A DNA stretch of 64,000 bases from JADLHS01 sp964561105 (GTDB taxonomy: Bacteria; Verrucomicrobiota; Verrucomicrobiia; Limisphaerales; JADLHS01), in the NCBI GenBank assembly GCA_964561105.1, contig CAZLOH010000032.1:1-64000 (forward strand), in the 5' to 3' direction. The notes beneath the pieces were generated by a model. That model saw only the letters and a program-made list of their open reading frames with translations. It was not told the DNA's origin and did not search any database. Position numbers and translations under genes: made by a program. Positions 40,569 through 50,723 of this stretch are shown piece after piece (the stretch's first letter is position 1; each line of letters begins with the position of its first letter).

Positions 40569-43500
40569 TCACTGCAACCGGTAGAAGACGGCTTGATTGG
40601 TCAGCGGCCCCAAGGTCACCACCCACTGGTCATTGACGAGGGCGGGTGGGTTCGGGACCGGCGACCACTGGATGGGCGCGGCAAGCGCGTTGGCGGAATA
40701 CAGATTGAATCCGACGGCGCTCGCGGGCCAGGAAAGCGAAATGGAATTCCCGCCGGGCGCGGCCGTGATCGCGAGGGTAACTGGTTGGGTCTGGTCAGTG
40801 GAGCCGGGCGAACCGCCGGGCTGGCTGGAAGCGCGCCAGTTTTGGGCCAGGCCCCAATTGCTGGTCGGCGCGGCGGGATCAACCACCACGAGGGAATAGC
40901 CCGCGCCGTCCGTCAGCGGATACCAGGCGGGATCGTAATTGAAATCGAGGATGGGTTCGCCGACGGGCCCGAGCAGCGTGAGGTGATCACCCGCATTGTT
41001 GAGCGCGCCGGAGAATTCGCCGGCCACGCGAATGAGACTGCCGTAACGCGAGGTAAAGGCGGCGAGATTATGCACCACCACGATGCTTTCTCCGGGATTC
41101 AGCAGGAGGGGCGACAACGCCTGGTAGCTGGCCACCACATTTTCGAGGTCCACCCGGGCCGCCAGTCCGCCGTTACGGCCGGCGAATTCGAGGCGGCTGT
41201 TCCCAAGCGCAGCGCCGGGGATGAAGTAGTTCGAGAGCACATTGACCGGCGTGCCGGGTGCGCCAAGGCTGTTGGGGGTGAGCGTGAGCGAGGCCGACAC
41301 GCCGCTGTCGGCGGCATCGAGTTGCAGCCGGGCGTGATGGAAAACTCCGGCATCGAGATCGAGCGCAGCGGAGGGCAGGGTGACGTTGGCGGCGAACGCG
41401 GCGTTCCAGGACAGGGAGACATCGTTGATCACGTTAAAGCGATTGAAGGCCAAATCGAGCGCCAGTGCGTTTGCCACCAGCGGCCAGTCGGTGAACGTGG
41501 CGAGCGTCGTGCCTGCTCCCGTCGTGCCGAATCCGGCGGCGGGCAGAACCAACAACGATAATCCGGCGGCGGCAGTGGCGTTGGCTGAAAACGCGACGTT
41601 GATGTTGTCCACATCATGCGCGGCCCAGGCCCCACCGGTGCGGGCGCTAAGCGCCACCCGGCTTTCGTAAGGGGCGACGCCGAAGATCAGCGCGTTGGCC
41701 ACCACCGTTTCGGTCGGGCCCGGAGTGCCATTGATGTCGGGAGTCAGGCGAACGGTGAGGTAGGCGTTGTTATCCGCGAACCGGACGAGGATCTGCGCGC
41801 GATGGAACTTGCCATTGGACATGTCGAACGACGGGATGAAGGCGTTCCCAACCTGGGCGCCGTTCCAGTGCAGCGAAATATGATTGTTGTTGGGCTCCGC
41901 CGGAGTCGGGCCGTTGTTGTAGTCATCAATGCTGATCCCGAGTGAATTGTTGAGGTTCGGATTCTCTCCAAAAACGGGCCCGGCGCCGCTGGTGCCATAA
42001 GCGGCCGTGTTGAGCAGCGCAAAGCTCAGGCCGTCGGCTTGATTTGCTTCCGAGGGCGGGGTGATGCGGAAGTCGAAGGTGGCGACGATGGAATTATACG
42101 ACCCGGTGGCGGTGCGGTCGAAAGCGATCGCGCCGCCTTCGCTCCCGGCGGCGGGCACCAGACGGAGATAGCTGCCCGTCGAGCCGGCATCCGCGGGCTG
42201 GACCACGGGGGCGGTGTCTCCGTTTTGGCTCAAGGTGTAGGCCGTGCCGGTGGCATCGAAATCCTGTTGCGTGGACGGGCCATTGGCGGTGACGGGCCCC
42301 GAGTTGGTCGCGCGAAAATCAAAGTCAGCGATCAGCCGGTCATAGCTGCCCGCGGCGGTACGGTCGAAGGTGGCGCGGTTGCGAGCCGGGCCTGTGCCGC
42401 TATCGAGCAGGCGCAGAAACGCTCCATCGGGACCGCCACTGACCAGCGCCCCTCCGGGTGGCTGGCCGAGGGTGGAAGCGGTCAGGGGCGTGCCACCGCC
42501 GTCAAAACTATTCGAGGTGACGCTTCCGACTGAAACGAGTTCGTTGGGCGCAAAGGTAAAATGGATGCCGCCGCCGAGTTCGACGCCCGCCAGATTGATC
42601 ACGTTGCTGCCGGTATTTTGCAGTTCGATGAATTCAAAATCCTCGTCGTCATACGGGCTGTTGGTGGGCGGGTTGGCGGGATGATAATTGATCTCGGTGA
42701 TGCGCAACGCGGGCAGCTTGGCCACGTACACGGCGCGGGTGGGCGCGCTCCAGGCATTGGTGTAGAGCGTGCGGGCGAAGATGCCGGCGTTGTTGGTGAG
42801 GGTGACCGCGCCGGAGTAGAGCCGGGCGGAAGGGCTGATCCCACCGCCACTGGCTCGAGGATCGGAGGCGTCCAGCGTGTAATAAATTGAGCCCAGCGGA
42901 GCGGCCAGGGTGAGCGTAGCCCCGTTGGTTTGCAAAGTGGGCGCGGGAACGAACTGTTGATCAATCCACTGATAGCGGCCGCGCACAAACTTTTTGAATT
43001 GCGTGATGATCCCATCATAGGTCGTGGGGCTTACGTAGTCCACGTCCCACCCGCCGGCGGCGCCGTTGGGGTTGGGCCAGACGTAGGTGCCCAGCCGGGG
43101 CCAGGTGGCGAAGTCGCGCGCCTGCGCTTCCCAGAGCAGGTTGGCGATCTGGTCGGCTTGCGCCAGAATGTTCGTCGGGTTGAAGAGGGTCAGCCGTAAC
43201 GCGCCCCAACGATCGGTGATCTTCTGATAAAAATCCGGGTCGGTCCGCAACCGGCGCAGCCAGATGTCGTCGCCGTCGCTCATTTGCGGGTAATACCAGC
43301 CGTTGGTCTTACCGCCTTCGAGATAATCCGCGTTGCCCCAACTCAAATCCCAGTCCCAGATGGGGCCGGCGGTCAGCTTGCCATTCCGGTCCTTGTGCAT
43401 GTAGTTGCTGATCCGCACCCCGTCAATGTTCTTGGCGTACTCGACGATCCAGTGAAAATCCACAAACGAATCCACATCAATAAAATTCTGGTAGCCGCTG

Positions 43501-46247
43501 ACCGGGTCGCGCCAGTTGGGTCCGTATAGCGCCGCCTCGAAGGCGTTCACGTACCCGGTGAGATAGTCGAGTTGTGGCGGCGTGATCTTGTCCGACTTTG
43601 GATAACGCACGACGAGTTGCTCGCCGCTGCTGGTGGTGAAGGTGAGGTCGCCCGGGCTGATTTTGTCCTTGGCGAACAGGTAGCCGCCGGTGACGTCGGG
43701 CGGGGTGTTGTCCGTCGCGTCCAACGTCGCCAGGTCGAGCCGGTTCTTGTCCACCCGGATTCGTTCCATCAACACGTAAATGCCGCGATAATCGGCGGCG
43801 GTCAGTTTGCCGGGCGTGGAGCGCACGAAAAGTTCCGTGTACTTGCAACGCACGGCATAGTGGCCGAGCGCGCCGAAGAGCGCGTGCGTCAGCACGTTGT
43901 TCATGAAAGTCTTGTCGTCGTAAGAGGGGTAGAGCAGCCAGTCGCTGCCCTTTGGCTGGCCGAGCAAGGCGGCATCCACAGACTGGCCGTTCTCGTTATC
44001 CAGCTCGATGGCGAAACTTTTCTTGGGGAATCCCTGCGAACTGGAGCCGTGCAGTTCGATGCCCATCTGGCCGAAGTAATTGTTGGAACTGGTCAGCATC
44101 GTCCGGCCGGAGGGCGTGTTGGTGTCAATGAAAATGGCGTAGGAGGGGATTTTCGTGCCATCCAGGATGCTTTGCCCGAGGGTGTCAACGACGATGAGTG
44201 GCAGGTTGCTGCTGAAACTCGTAACCGTGGAATCCAGCAAAACATAATTCGCCGCCGTGACCGGGCCGGGAATCGCGTCGAGTTCGGCGCGCGCGCGCAC
44301 GACGGTGTTGGCGGGCAGCACGAGGGTGTTGGTGTAGATGGGCGAATTCGAATCGGGGACCGATCCGTCCAGCGTGTACCGAATCGTCGCGGAGGACGAC
44401 GAAGTGGTCAGCGTAACGGCGAGGGTGTTGCTGGCATAAACACCCGCCGGCGGCGAAAACGTCACGGGCGGCGGCAGGTTTGCGGAGCCGACGCTGTCGT
44501 TCCACGAGCCGGGAGTGGGCGGGTAAAGGAAAGTCGCCGGTTCGGTGATGGCCAATTCATGTCCGACCAGTTGGGGTTGAATCAGGAAATTGGAATTATC
44601 GGGCGCTACATTCAGTCCGTGAATCGCCAGCAGGTTTGCGCCGGGCACGAGTTGATCGAGCGCGCCGCTGATGTCGAAATCCTCGAAGGCAATCGGACCG
44701 GACGGCGGCAGGAACTGAACGGCGCAGTTGTCCAGGTCCAGGCTCAGATTGAGCCCGCCGGTCCGCCCCGCAAACTGCACCCGGCAATCGTACGGGTCCA
44801 ATCCACTGATGAAGAAGTTGGTGATGGGCGTGTAGGTCGGGCCGGGCGTGCCATTGATGTCCGGCGTCAGCGTGACGGTGACGCGCGCGCCGCCGGAAAC
44901 ATGCTCCAGCTTGACGTGGGCGTGGTGAAAAACTCCGGCGGCCAGGTCGAGCGTGGAAGTGGGCACGGTGACGTTGACCAGCTCCGAACCGTTCCAATGG
45001 GCGGAGACGTCGTTGACTTGATCGTGCGGATAAACATCGAAGCCGATGCCGAAGACCCCGGGATAGTTGGGTTCTTCCGCGGGCTGCGAGGCGACATTCA
45101 CCCCGGGACCGGTGGTGCCGTAAAGTGAAGTGGGGATCAGCAGGAAGGAAAATCCGTCGGCGGGATAGCTGATCGAACTGGTGATCCGAAAATCGAAATC
45201 GGCCACGATGGTCTGGAACAGGCCCGGCGCCGTCTGGCGAAAGACGAGGCCGTTGGCGCAATTGTTCGCGCCATCCGTGAGCAACCGGAGAAAATCACCC
45301 GTGGAGCCGGACTCGGCCGGTTGCACCGCCGGGCCGGGGCTGGCCCCATATTGGGTGAGCGTGTAATTGGCCGGCGAGCCGGCGAAATCTTCGGACAGCG
45401 AGCCCACAGGCGGAGCACCGTGGGCAGCGGTGGCGGCGGAATTCCAAGCGGGGACCGCCGGCGCGTTGCGGCGCAGCACTTCCGCGCCGTTCAAGTAAGC
45501 GATGAACCCGTCGTCGTAGCGCATACTCAGCGTCAGGGAATTGAGCGCGGTGGGATCACTTGCGGTGAACGGCACGCGGACGTACGCCGAGGCGTTGGCA
45601 TTGAGCATGGCGGCTTGCAGGTTCAACCCAATGGCCGAAGCATAACCGCCAGTGGTATCAAAGCCCGCCCCGATGGTGCCGCTGGCCCAGGCGGTATCAT
45701 TGAACCCGGTCAATTGCCAGGCGTTGCCAATATCCGACGTGGGCACCAAGGCCCGGGCCGGCGCATTGGGGGTCAACATGGTGAGGGCTGGACCGGTCAT
45801 GGCGTAACCGTAGGCGACATCCGCGTGTTGCGGTGGATACGCCGGCGCGAACTCGGTGGCCTTGGTCACGCCGTCCGGCCGGACGAGCGCCAGGTATTCG
45901 CCCGAGCCGCTCAGCTTGAAATTCGTGTGCAAGGGAGCGCCGGGCACGCGCCGATCCTTGTTCGAGGCGAACACAACGAGGAACTGATGCGGTGGCAGGT
46001 TGGTCGCGGGAAACTGCCATTTGGTCAGATTGGCGGCCGTGCCGGTCAGATACCACCCGCCCAAATTGACGGTGCTGCCGCTGGTGTTGTAAAGCTCGAT
46101 CCAATCCGAATACGTCCCATCCTCGTCGGTCAACGTGGTATTGTTGAGGGCCATGAATTCCGAGATGACGACATCGGCGGCGGACGCGCTCGTTCCCGAG
46201 ACGGCCAGCAGAACAGCGAAGGTGAAAAGGTAAGGCAATTTTTTCAT
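40569..46247 (-). CDS. Giant secreted CotH/lamin-tail/lectin-like protein
   Basis: The 1892-residue protein starts with a signal peptide (MKKLPYLFTFAVLLAVSGTS). Domains in order, by approximate residues, are lamin-tail 25-140 (VISEFMALNNTTLTDEDGTY), a lectin-like module 280-500, a chitobiase-like C-terminal repeat near 600-655, a CotH kinase-like domain 680-1020 with PIWDWDLSWGN near 966, a second chitobiase-like and lamin-tail pair 1105-1240, further lectin-like modules to about 1700, and a third lamin-tail remnant near 1712-1820. It ends in a FYRLQ C-terminus. The start at 46247 is chosen because the signal peptide begins there; an upstream in-frame start adds 31 residues. CotH family members phosphorylate secreted proteins in spore coats; here it is probably a cell-surface protein. 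Confidence 0.85.
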   Translation of the reverse strand: MKKLPYLFTFAVLLAVSGTSASAADVVISEFMALNNTTLTDEDGTYSDWIELYNTSGSTVNLGGWYLTGTAANLTKWQFPATNLPPHQFLVVFASNKDRRVPGAPLHTNFKLSGSGEYLALVRPDGVTKATEFAPAYPPQHADVAYGYAMTGPALTMLTPNAPARALVPTSDIGNAWQLTGFNDTAWASGTIGAGFDTTGGYASAIGLNLQAAMLNANASAYVRVPFTASDPTALNSLTLSMRYDDGFIAYLNGAEVLRRNAPAVPAWNSAATAAHGAPPVGSLSEDFAGSPANYTLTQYGASPGPAVQPAESGSTGDFLRLLTDGANNCANGLVFRQTAPGLFQTIVADFDFRITSSISYPADGFSFLLIPTSLYGTTGPGVNVASQPAEEPNYPGVFGIGFDVYPHDQVNDVSAHWNGSELVNVTVPTSTLDLAAGVFHHAHVKLEHVSGGARVTVTLTPDINGTPGPTYTPITNFFISGLDPYDCRVQFAGRTGGLNLSLDLDNCAVQFLPPSGPIAFEDFDISGALDQLVPGANLLAIHGLNVAPDNSNFLIQPQLVGHELAITEPATFLYPPTPGSWNDSVGSANLPPPVTFSPPAGVYASNTLAVTLTTSSSSATIRYTLDGSVPDSNSPIYTNTLVLPANTVVRARAELDAIPGPVTAANYVLLDSTVTSFSSNLPLIVVDTLGQSILDGTKIPSYAIFIDTNTPSGRTMLTSSNNYFGQMGIELHGSSSQGFPKKSFAIELDNENGQSVDAALLGQPKGSDWLLYPSYDDKTFMNNVLTHALFGALGHYAVRCKYTELFVRSTPGKLTAADYRGIYVLMERIRVDKNRLDLATLDATDNTPPDVTGGYLFAKDKISPGDLTFTTSSGEQLVVRYPKSDKITPPQLDYLTGYVNAFEAALYGPNWRDPVSGYQNFIDVDSFVDFHWIVEYAKNIDGVRISNYMHKDRNGKLTAGPIWDWDLSWGNADYLEGGKTNGWYYPQMSDGDDIWLRRLRTDPDFYQKITDRWGALRLTLFNPTNILAQADQIANLLWEAQARDFATWPRLGTYVWPNPNGAAGGWDVDYVSPTTYDGIITQFKKFVRGRYQWIDQQFVPAPTLQTNGATLTLAAPLGSIYYTLDASDPRASGGGISPSARLYSGAVTLTNNAGIFARTLYTNAWSAPTRAVYVAKLPALRITEINYHPANPPTNSPYDDEDFEFIELQNTGSNVINLAGVELGGGIHFTFAPNELVSVGSVTSNSFDGGGTPLTASTLGQPPGGALVSGGPDGAFLRLLDSGTGPARNRATFDRTAAGSYDRLIADFDFRATNSGPVTANGPSTQQDFDATGTAYTLSQNGDTAPVVQPADAGSTGSYLRLVPAAGSEGGAIAFDRTATGSYNSIVATFDFRITPPSEANQADGLSFALLNTAAYGTSGAGPVFGENPNLNNSLGISIDDYNNGPTPAEPNNNHISLHWNGAQVGNAFIPSFDMSNGKFHRAQILVRFADNNAYLTVRLTPDINGTPGPTETVVANALIFGVAPYESRVALSARTGGAWAAHDVDNINVAFSANATAAAGLSLLVLPAAGFGTTGAGTTLATFTDWPLVANALALDLAFNRFNVINDVSLSWNAAFAANVTLPSAALDLDAGVFHHARLQLDAADSGVSASLTLTPNSLGAPGTPVNVLSNYFIPGAALGNSRLEFAGRNGGLAARVDLENVVASYQALSPLLLNPGESIVVVHNLAAFTSRYGSLIRVAGEFSGALNNAGDHLTLLGPVGEPILDFNYDPAWYPLTDGAGYSLVVVDPAAPTSNWGLAQNWRASSQPGGSPGSTDQTQPVTLAITAAPGGNSISLSWPASAVGFNLYSANALAAPIQWSPVPNPPALVNDQWVVTLGPLTNQAVFYRLQ

Positions 46248-46448
46248 GTTGAGATCAGGACCGAGATGCGGGAACGACAAGAGGGAGAATACTCCTTTGC
46301 GACGACTCGAGGTAGATAGGCACGATGACAATAAGTCCAATGATTAGTGCTGACATCTGCCACCTTACTCGAGTCGCAGCGGCGCGGCAACCGAAAGTCC
46401 GCAGGCGGGTGCGGTTGGAAGTGGCGGTCAGGGGCGCGGCCGCCCAAG

Positions 46449-46474
46449 CTCACGGGGCCAAGCGGCCCCGTGAG
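46449..46474 (-). terminator. Strong hairpin after the lectin-repeat gene
   Basis: CTCACGGGGCC (46449-46459) and GGCCCCGTGAG (46464-46474) form a perfect 11-bp stem with a 4-base loop, 46 bases downstream of the minus-strand lectin gene. No T-run follows, so it may be a factor-dependent terminator or a stabilising structure. Confidence 0.5.
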
Positions 46475-46519
46475 TTGATGCTCCCGAATCTCTCCGCGTT
46501 CATCACGCGCCGGCGTGGT

Positions 46520-49500
46520 TCACGGCGTGGGCGCGAGTCGGTAGAATTGACCAGCTCCCGTGGTCGGCGTGATGTAAGGCGACGCAGCTCCGGGCACATC
46601 GGTCCAGGTGACGGGCGCCGCCAAGCTGCCGGTGGATTGGAGTTTGAAGCCCGCGCTCCAGGTGAGGGTGAGATTGTTGCCCGTGTGGGAGAAGCCCAAG
46701 GTTGGAGGCACCAGTCCGGTGGTGGTGGCAATCTGAAGACTATCCACCCAATGCGTTTCGTTTTCGCCACCGGTTCTGGCCCCGAGAGCGAACCGGCCGC
46801 CCGCCAGGGCGGCGTAGCCCGGCAGGGGCAGACCGCTGAGGATGGCCTGGCCCTTGTACTGCAGGTCGAGCGTCCCGTTCTCATTTACCCGGATGAGCAG
46901 ATTGGCGTATTGCTCAAACGGATCGGCGCTGAGGTCGCCAGTGAAGAGATCGGAATAAGGCACGATTTTGTTCACCAGATGGTTGGCTTGATACCAAACA
47001 TTGAAGGAAGGGCCGTCAGGACGACCGGCGTAAGTAATCAGGCTGACAACCAGGCCATCGCCGGCTCCGCCTTCGCCGAAGTTCGATGTGTCCGGGATGC
47101 TGTTGGACGATCCCCAGCAGAAGCTGAAGCCATCCGCCGGCGTGCCGGTGCCATCCGCTATGCGGAGGGCGATGGCGGCCGTGAGCGCCCGGACCGGCTG
47201 GTTGTTGTTGAAATCGGGCATCAGGAAGGAGCCTTGCTGGCTGTTTATATTGTCCGTCAAATCCAGAATGCCGGAATTATTACTGCCGCCCGCGCAGACG
47301 ATCTGGGCCGTGCCGGTCAGGATGGTATCGGCTGGCAGCACACAGTCGTCGAAGTTGTAACTCACAATCGGGCTGGTGACGATGATTGGTTCCACGACGG
47401 TCAGCAGGGCGTTGCTGCTGGTGGCGCTGCCACTCGGGCCGGTGGCGTTTACGCGAAACAGCGCGCCATTATCAGCCAAAGTCGTGGCCGGTGTGGTGTA
47501 AGAAGCGGCGGTCGCGCCCGGTATATTGGCAAAACTTCCGCCAGCCGGCTGCTTTTGCCATTGGTAAGACGCGCCGTTCGGATCGCTGAGACCGACACTG
47601 AACTGGACGGTGCCGCCCGCGATGACCGTTGCTCCCACCGGCTGTGTGGCGACGCTCAACGGGCCGCTGCTTTGCGTCGCTTGAATCTGAACATTATCAA
47701 ACCACTGGTTGTCATTCTCGCCACCCGTTCGGCCATAAATGCCGAATTTGGCGTTCGCGAGGAACGTGTAGTTGGGCAATTGAAGGCCGGCGTAGAGGAT
47801 GCGTTCGCCATACGACAGGTAAAGTTTCCCGTCCGGGTCAACCCGTAGCAGAACTTTGCGATAGTCCACGCCGGTATCGAGTTGTGAGTACGGAAGCAGG
47901 GTGGTGGCCACGGTGGCGCCTTTCCAGAGGACGCCGATGTAGGGACTCCCATTTCCCGCGTAGATCTTGAACGCAATCGCCAGGCCGGTTGTATTGAACG
48001 TGCCTTGTTCCGCGTTGGCGATGGTGCCATCGGGCAGGCCGGGAGCCCAGTTGAAGCTGAAACCGTCCGCCGGCGTACCCGAGCCGCCGCCCAGTCGCAC
48101 GTCGAAGGCGACCGAGATGGCACTGGCTTGGGCGCCGCCAAAGAGTGGTGGCACGACAAAAGCACCCGACTGGCCGTTGACCGCGTCGGTCAAATGAAGC
48201 GTGCCGGAATTACCCACTCCACCGTCGGCGGTGATGTAACCACCCCCGGCACCGCTATAAACAGCCGTACCGGTGGGAACCAAGCCGTCATTGAAATCAA
48301 ACGATAGATTGGGACTGGCGGGCGGAGACAAATCCACGACTGTCAAGGTCACCACATCACTGGTGACCGTCACACTGGATTTGGTGGCCTCGGCGTGGAA
48401 CGGGACACCAGAGTCGGAAACGGCGGCGGTCGAAACATACGTGCTGGCATTGGCGCCGCTGATTGGCTGATTGTTCTTAAACCACTGGAAGCTGACACCC
48501 GTCGGATCGTTGACCTCAACCCGGTTGGTCACGGAGTGATTGACTAGTATGGTTTGGCTCACCGGTTGGCCCGTGATGCGGATGCCCCCCGGGGTGGTGT
48601 CGCTCGTGAGTTGGAAATCGTCAACCCAGATGTTGTCGCTCAGACCGCCGGTGCGGGCGGCGATGGCGAAGCGACCGCCGGTGACGGATGAGAATCCCGG
48701 CACGGGCAGGTGATCGAACACGAGCGCGCCGTGATAGACTACGTTGATCGTGCCATCGCTGTTCAACTGGATGATCGTATCCTGGTAACGCGGGGTGAGG
48801 TCGTCGTTGACGCCGGTTTCCATGAATGAAATGGGCAATTGGATCGAACCCAAAACCTGGTTGCCGTAACGCACGTCAATGGAGGGGGCGGGTTGGTTGC
48901 CCTCGCCGTCGGGATACCCGAAGATCCCGCTGTTGTCGTAAATATCGAACGTCACGCGCAATCCGTTGCCCAGACCCGCGCCACTTTCAAATTCGCCGGT
49001 GGGCGCATCCGGAATATCGTTGCCAAAGGCGAAGGCGAACCCATCCGCCGGCGGGACGGTGCCGCCGCCCACAAGAACCTTGAATCGGGCCGTGAAACCA
49101 TAGACGGGCTGGCCGGCTTCCGCCGAGTTGGTGACGATCAACGCGCCGGATTCACCGGGATTGGCAACCAGTTTGACGACGCCGGAATTGCCAACGCCTC
49201 CGACCGAATCCACAAATGCGGAGTTGGTGACTATGCACCCGTCCGGCGGCACGCCGGTGCCTTCATTAAAGTTGAAGGACAATTGCGGGGCGGGGAGGGT
49301 GAGATTCGTGACCGTGAGCGTCACCACACTGCTGGTCACGATGTTGTTCGGCCCCGTGGCGATGACTTTGTATTGGCTGCCGGCAAAAGCTGGCTGCACG
49401 TTGGTGAGGATCAAGGTTTGGGAAACGGCGCCGGCGATGGCCACATTGTTACTCCACCACTGATAGGTGACTCCGTTGGTGTTGGCGACCCGCACATCGA

Positions 49501-50305
49501 AGGCCGCGTCATCCCCTTGCTGGATGGTTTGCGAGAATGGTTGCTGGCTGATGCCGACCATGGGTGTGGTGAAGGTCGTAATCTGGAGATTGTCCACCCA
49601 CTGGTTCGCATTGAGTCCGCCCGTGCGCGCGCCGATGCCAAAACGCACCGGCAGTCCCGCGTCCACAATCGCCTGGTAGTTGGGGAGGAAGAGGTTCGTG
49701 AACACGTTCACGCCCTGGTAATCCAGGTTCAACGAGCCATCTGGATTCAGGTGAATATGCACATCGGTCCACCAAGTCGTCACGTCGCCGGTGGTGCTGA
49801 TCCCGGCGACCGTGTAGCCCTTGTAGGCCACCTGCGCGCCGTTGACCCTCACCTCAATTTGCGGGGAAGGCGGCGTGTCGGGATTGTTGTAGATGTCCCA
49901 GCCAAAGGCCAGACCCGTGCCAGTACCGGTTTCGCCGAACAGGCTGGTGTCGGTAAGGTTTGGATCCACCACCAAGCTGAAGCCATCAGCCGGAGGCGTT
50001 GTCCCGCCACCGATGCGAAGTTTGAACGTGGCATCGAACCCATAAATCGGCTGCCCGGCGTCCAAGTCGTCGAGAATGAACGAACCGTTTTGACTATTGA
50101 TGCTCTTGGTGAGCTTCAGGCATCCCGAATCGCCCACGCCCCCGGTCAGTTCCAGATAGGCGCCGCCGCTGGTGTTGGCGTTGGTGTGCGAGCCGGACGG
50201 AAGATTGCCGGTGTTGAAGTCGCTGGTGAAGGTGCCGGCGCGGGCCGAGAGCGCAGTTGCCAGCAGGACCAACGCGAGGCGGAGCGGATGCTTGGGAGTG
50301 ATCAT
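46520..50305 (-). CDS. Large secreted lectin-like repeat protein
   Basis: The 1261-residue protein has a signal peptide (PLRLALVLLATALSARA) and four lectin-like beta-sandwich modules. Each has a conserved ADGFSF-type motif (PPADGFSLVVD, PPADGFAFAFG, TPADGFSFNWA, TPADGFSFCWG) and a V-D-N/D-L/F-Q-I/L ending (QWVDNLQI, IWVDDFQL, QWFDNVQI, HWVDSLQI). Ig-like domains (for example SQTIQQGDDAAFDVRV and VTVIAGGTVQFSVGL-type strands) separate them. It ends in a module closing with FYRLAPTP that resembles the C-terminus of the neighbouring CotH protein. The likely role is a surface carbohydrate-binding or adhesive protein. The start at 50305 gives the signal peptide; an in-frame upstream start at 50374 adds 23 residues. 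Confidence 0.8.
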   Translation of the reverse strand: MITPKHPLRLALVLLATALSARAGTFTSDFNTGNLPSGSHTNANTSGGAYLELTGGVGDSGCLKLTKSINSQNGSFILDDLDAGQPIYGFDATFKLRIGGGTTPPADGFSLVVDPNLTDTSLFGETGTGTGLAFGWDIYNNPDTPPSPQIEVRVNGAQVAYKGYTVAGISTTGDVTTWWTDVHIHLNPDGSLNLDYQGVNVFTNLFLPNYQAIVDAGLPVRFGIGARTGGLNANQWVDNLQITTFTTPMVGISQQPFSQTIQQGDDAAFDVRVANTNGVTYQWWSNNVAIAGAVSQTLILTNVQPAFAGSQYKVIATGPNNIVTSSVVTLTVTNLTLPAPQLSFNFNEGTGVPPDGCIVTNSAFVDSVGGVGNSGVVKLVANPGESGALIVTNSAEAGQPVYGFTARFKVLVGGGTVPPADGFAFAFGNDIPDAPTGEFESGAGLGNGLRVTFDIYDNSGIFGYPDGEGNQPAPSIDVRYGNQVLGSIQLPISFMETGVNDDLTPRYQDTIIQLNSDGTINVVYHGALVFDHLPVPGFSSVTGGRFAIAARTGGLSDNIWVDDFQLTSDTTPGGIRITGQPVSQTILVNHSVTNRVEVNDPTGVSFQWFKNNQPISGANASTYVSTAAVSDSGVPFHAEATKSSVTVTSDVVTLTVVDLSPPASPNLSFDFNDGLVPTGTAVYSGAGGGYITADGGVGNSGTLHLTDAVNGQSGAFVVPPLFGGAQASAISVAFDVRLGGGSGTPADGFSFNWAPGLPDGTIANAEQGTFNTTGLAIAFKIYAGNGSPYIGVLWKGATVATTLLPYSQLDTGVDYRKVLLRVDPDGKLYLSYGERILYAGLQLPNYTFLANAKFGIYGRTGGENDNQWFDNVQIQATQSSGPLSVATQPVGATVIAGGTVQFSVGLSDPNGASYQWQKQPAGGSFANIPGATAASYTTPATTLADNGALFRVNATGPSGSATSSNALLTVVEPIIVTSPIVSYNFDDCVLPADTILTGTAQIVCAGGSNNSGILDLTDNINSQQGSFLMPDFNNNQPVRALTAAIALRIADGTGTPADGFSFCWGSSNSIPDTSNFGEGGAGDGLVVSLITYAGRPDGPSFNVWYQANHLVNKIVPYSDLFTGDLSADPFEQYANLLIRVNENGTLDLQYKGQAILSGLPLPGYAALAGGRFALGARTGGENETHWVDSLQIATTTGLVPPTLGFSHTGNNLTLTWSAGFKLQSTGSLAAPVTWTDVPGAASPYITPTTGAGQFYRLAPTP

Positions 50306-50723
50306 TGACGTGCTATTGTTGATGCAGCTTTGGTTGACCGAGGTAATATCGCCACCGACCAGCAAACCGCGCACGGGAGGTGAACGCGTTTTGGCTTAAT
50401 CTGGGCGACAGGAGCTTTTTAACACCGACTCATCCGGCTGTAAATAGTTTTCAAGATTTTTTTCATTACCGATTTCTAATGCTTTGGTCCTGACCGATTC
50501 GACGAGTAAACCCGGCTTGCTGGCGCGCGGTCCGAGATCGGAGGTGGACGTGCGGGTTTCCGAGGTCAGAGGATTGGAATGTGGAGTTTCGCTCGCGCGA
50601 GTTGAGGCGGCGCCCATTTCGCCCGAATAAACCCACCAGGGAAATTCGTCTGAATTTCTACTGTGCAAGCGGCGGATTGTCCCTTACCGTGACGAGAATT
50701 CACCGCGTCAAACTGAAAAATAA
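50306..50723. other. Divergent intergenic region
   Basis: This region separates the minus-strand lectin gene from the plus-strand Gfo/Idh/MocA gene. No gene, repeat or clear hexamer pair was seen. It is AT-rich around 50400-50470 and probably contains promoters for both genes. Confidence 0.45.
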
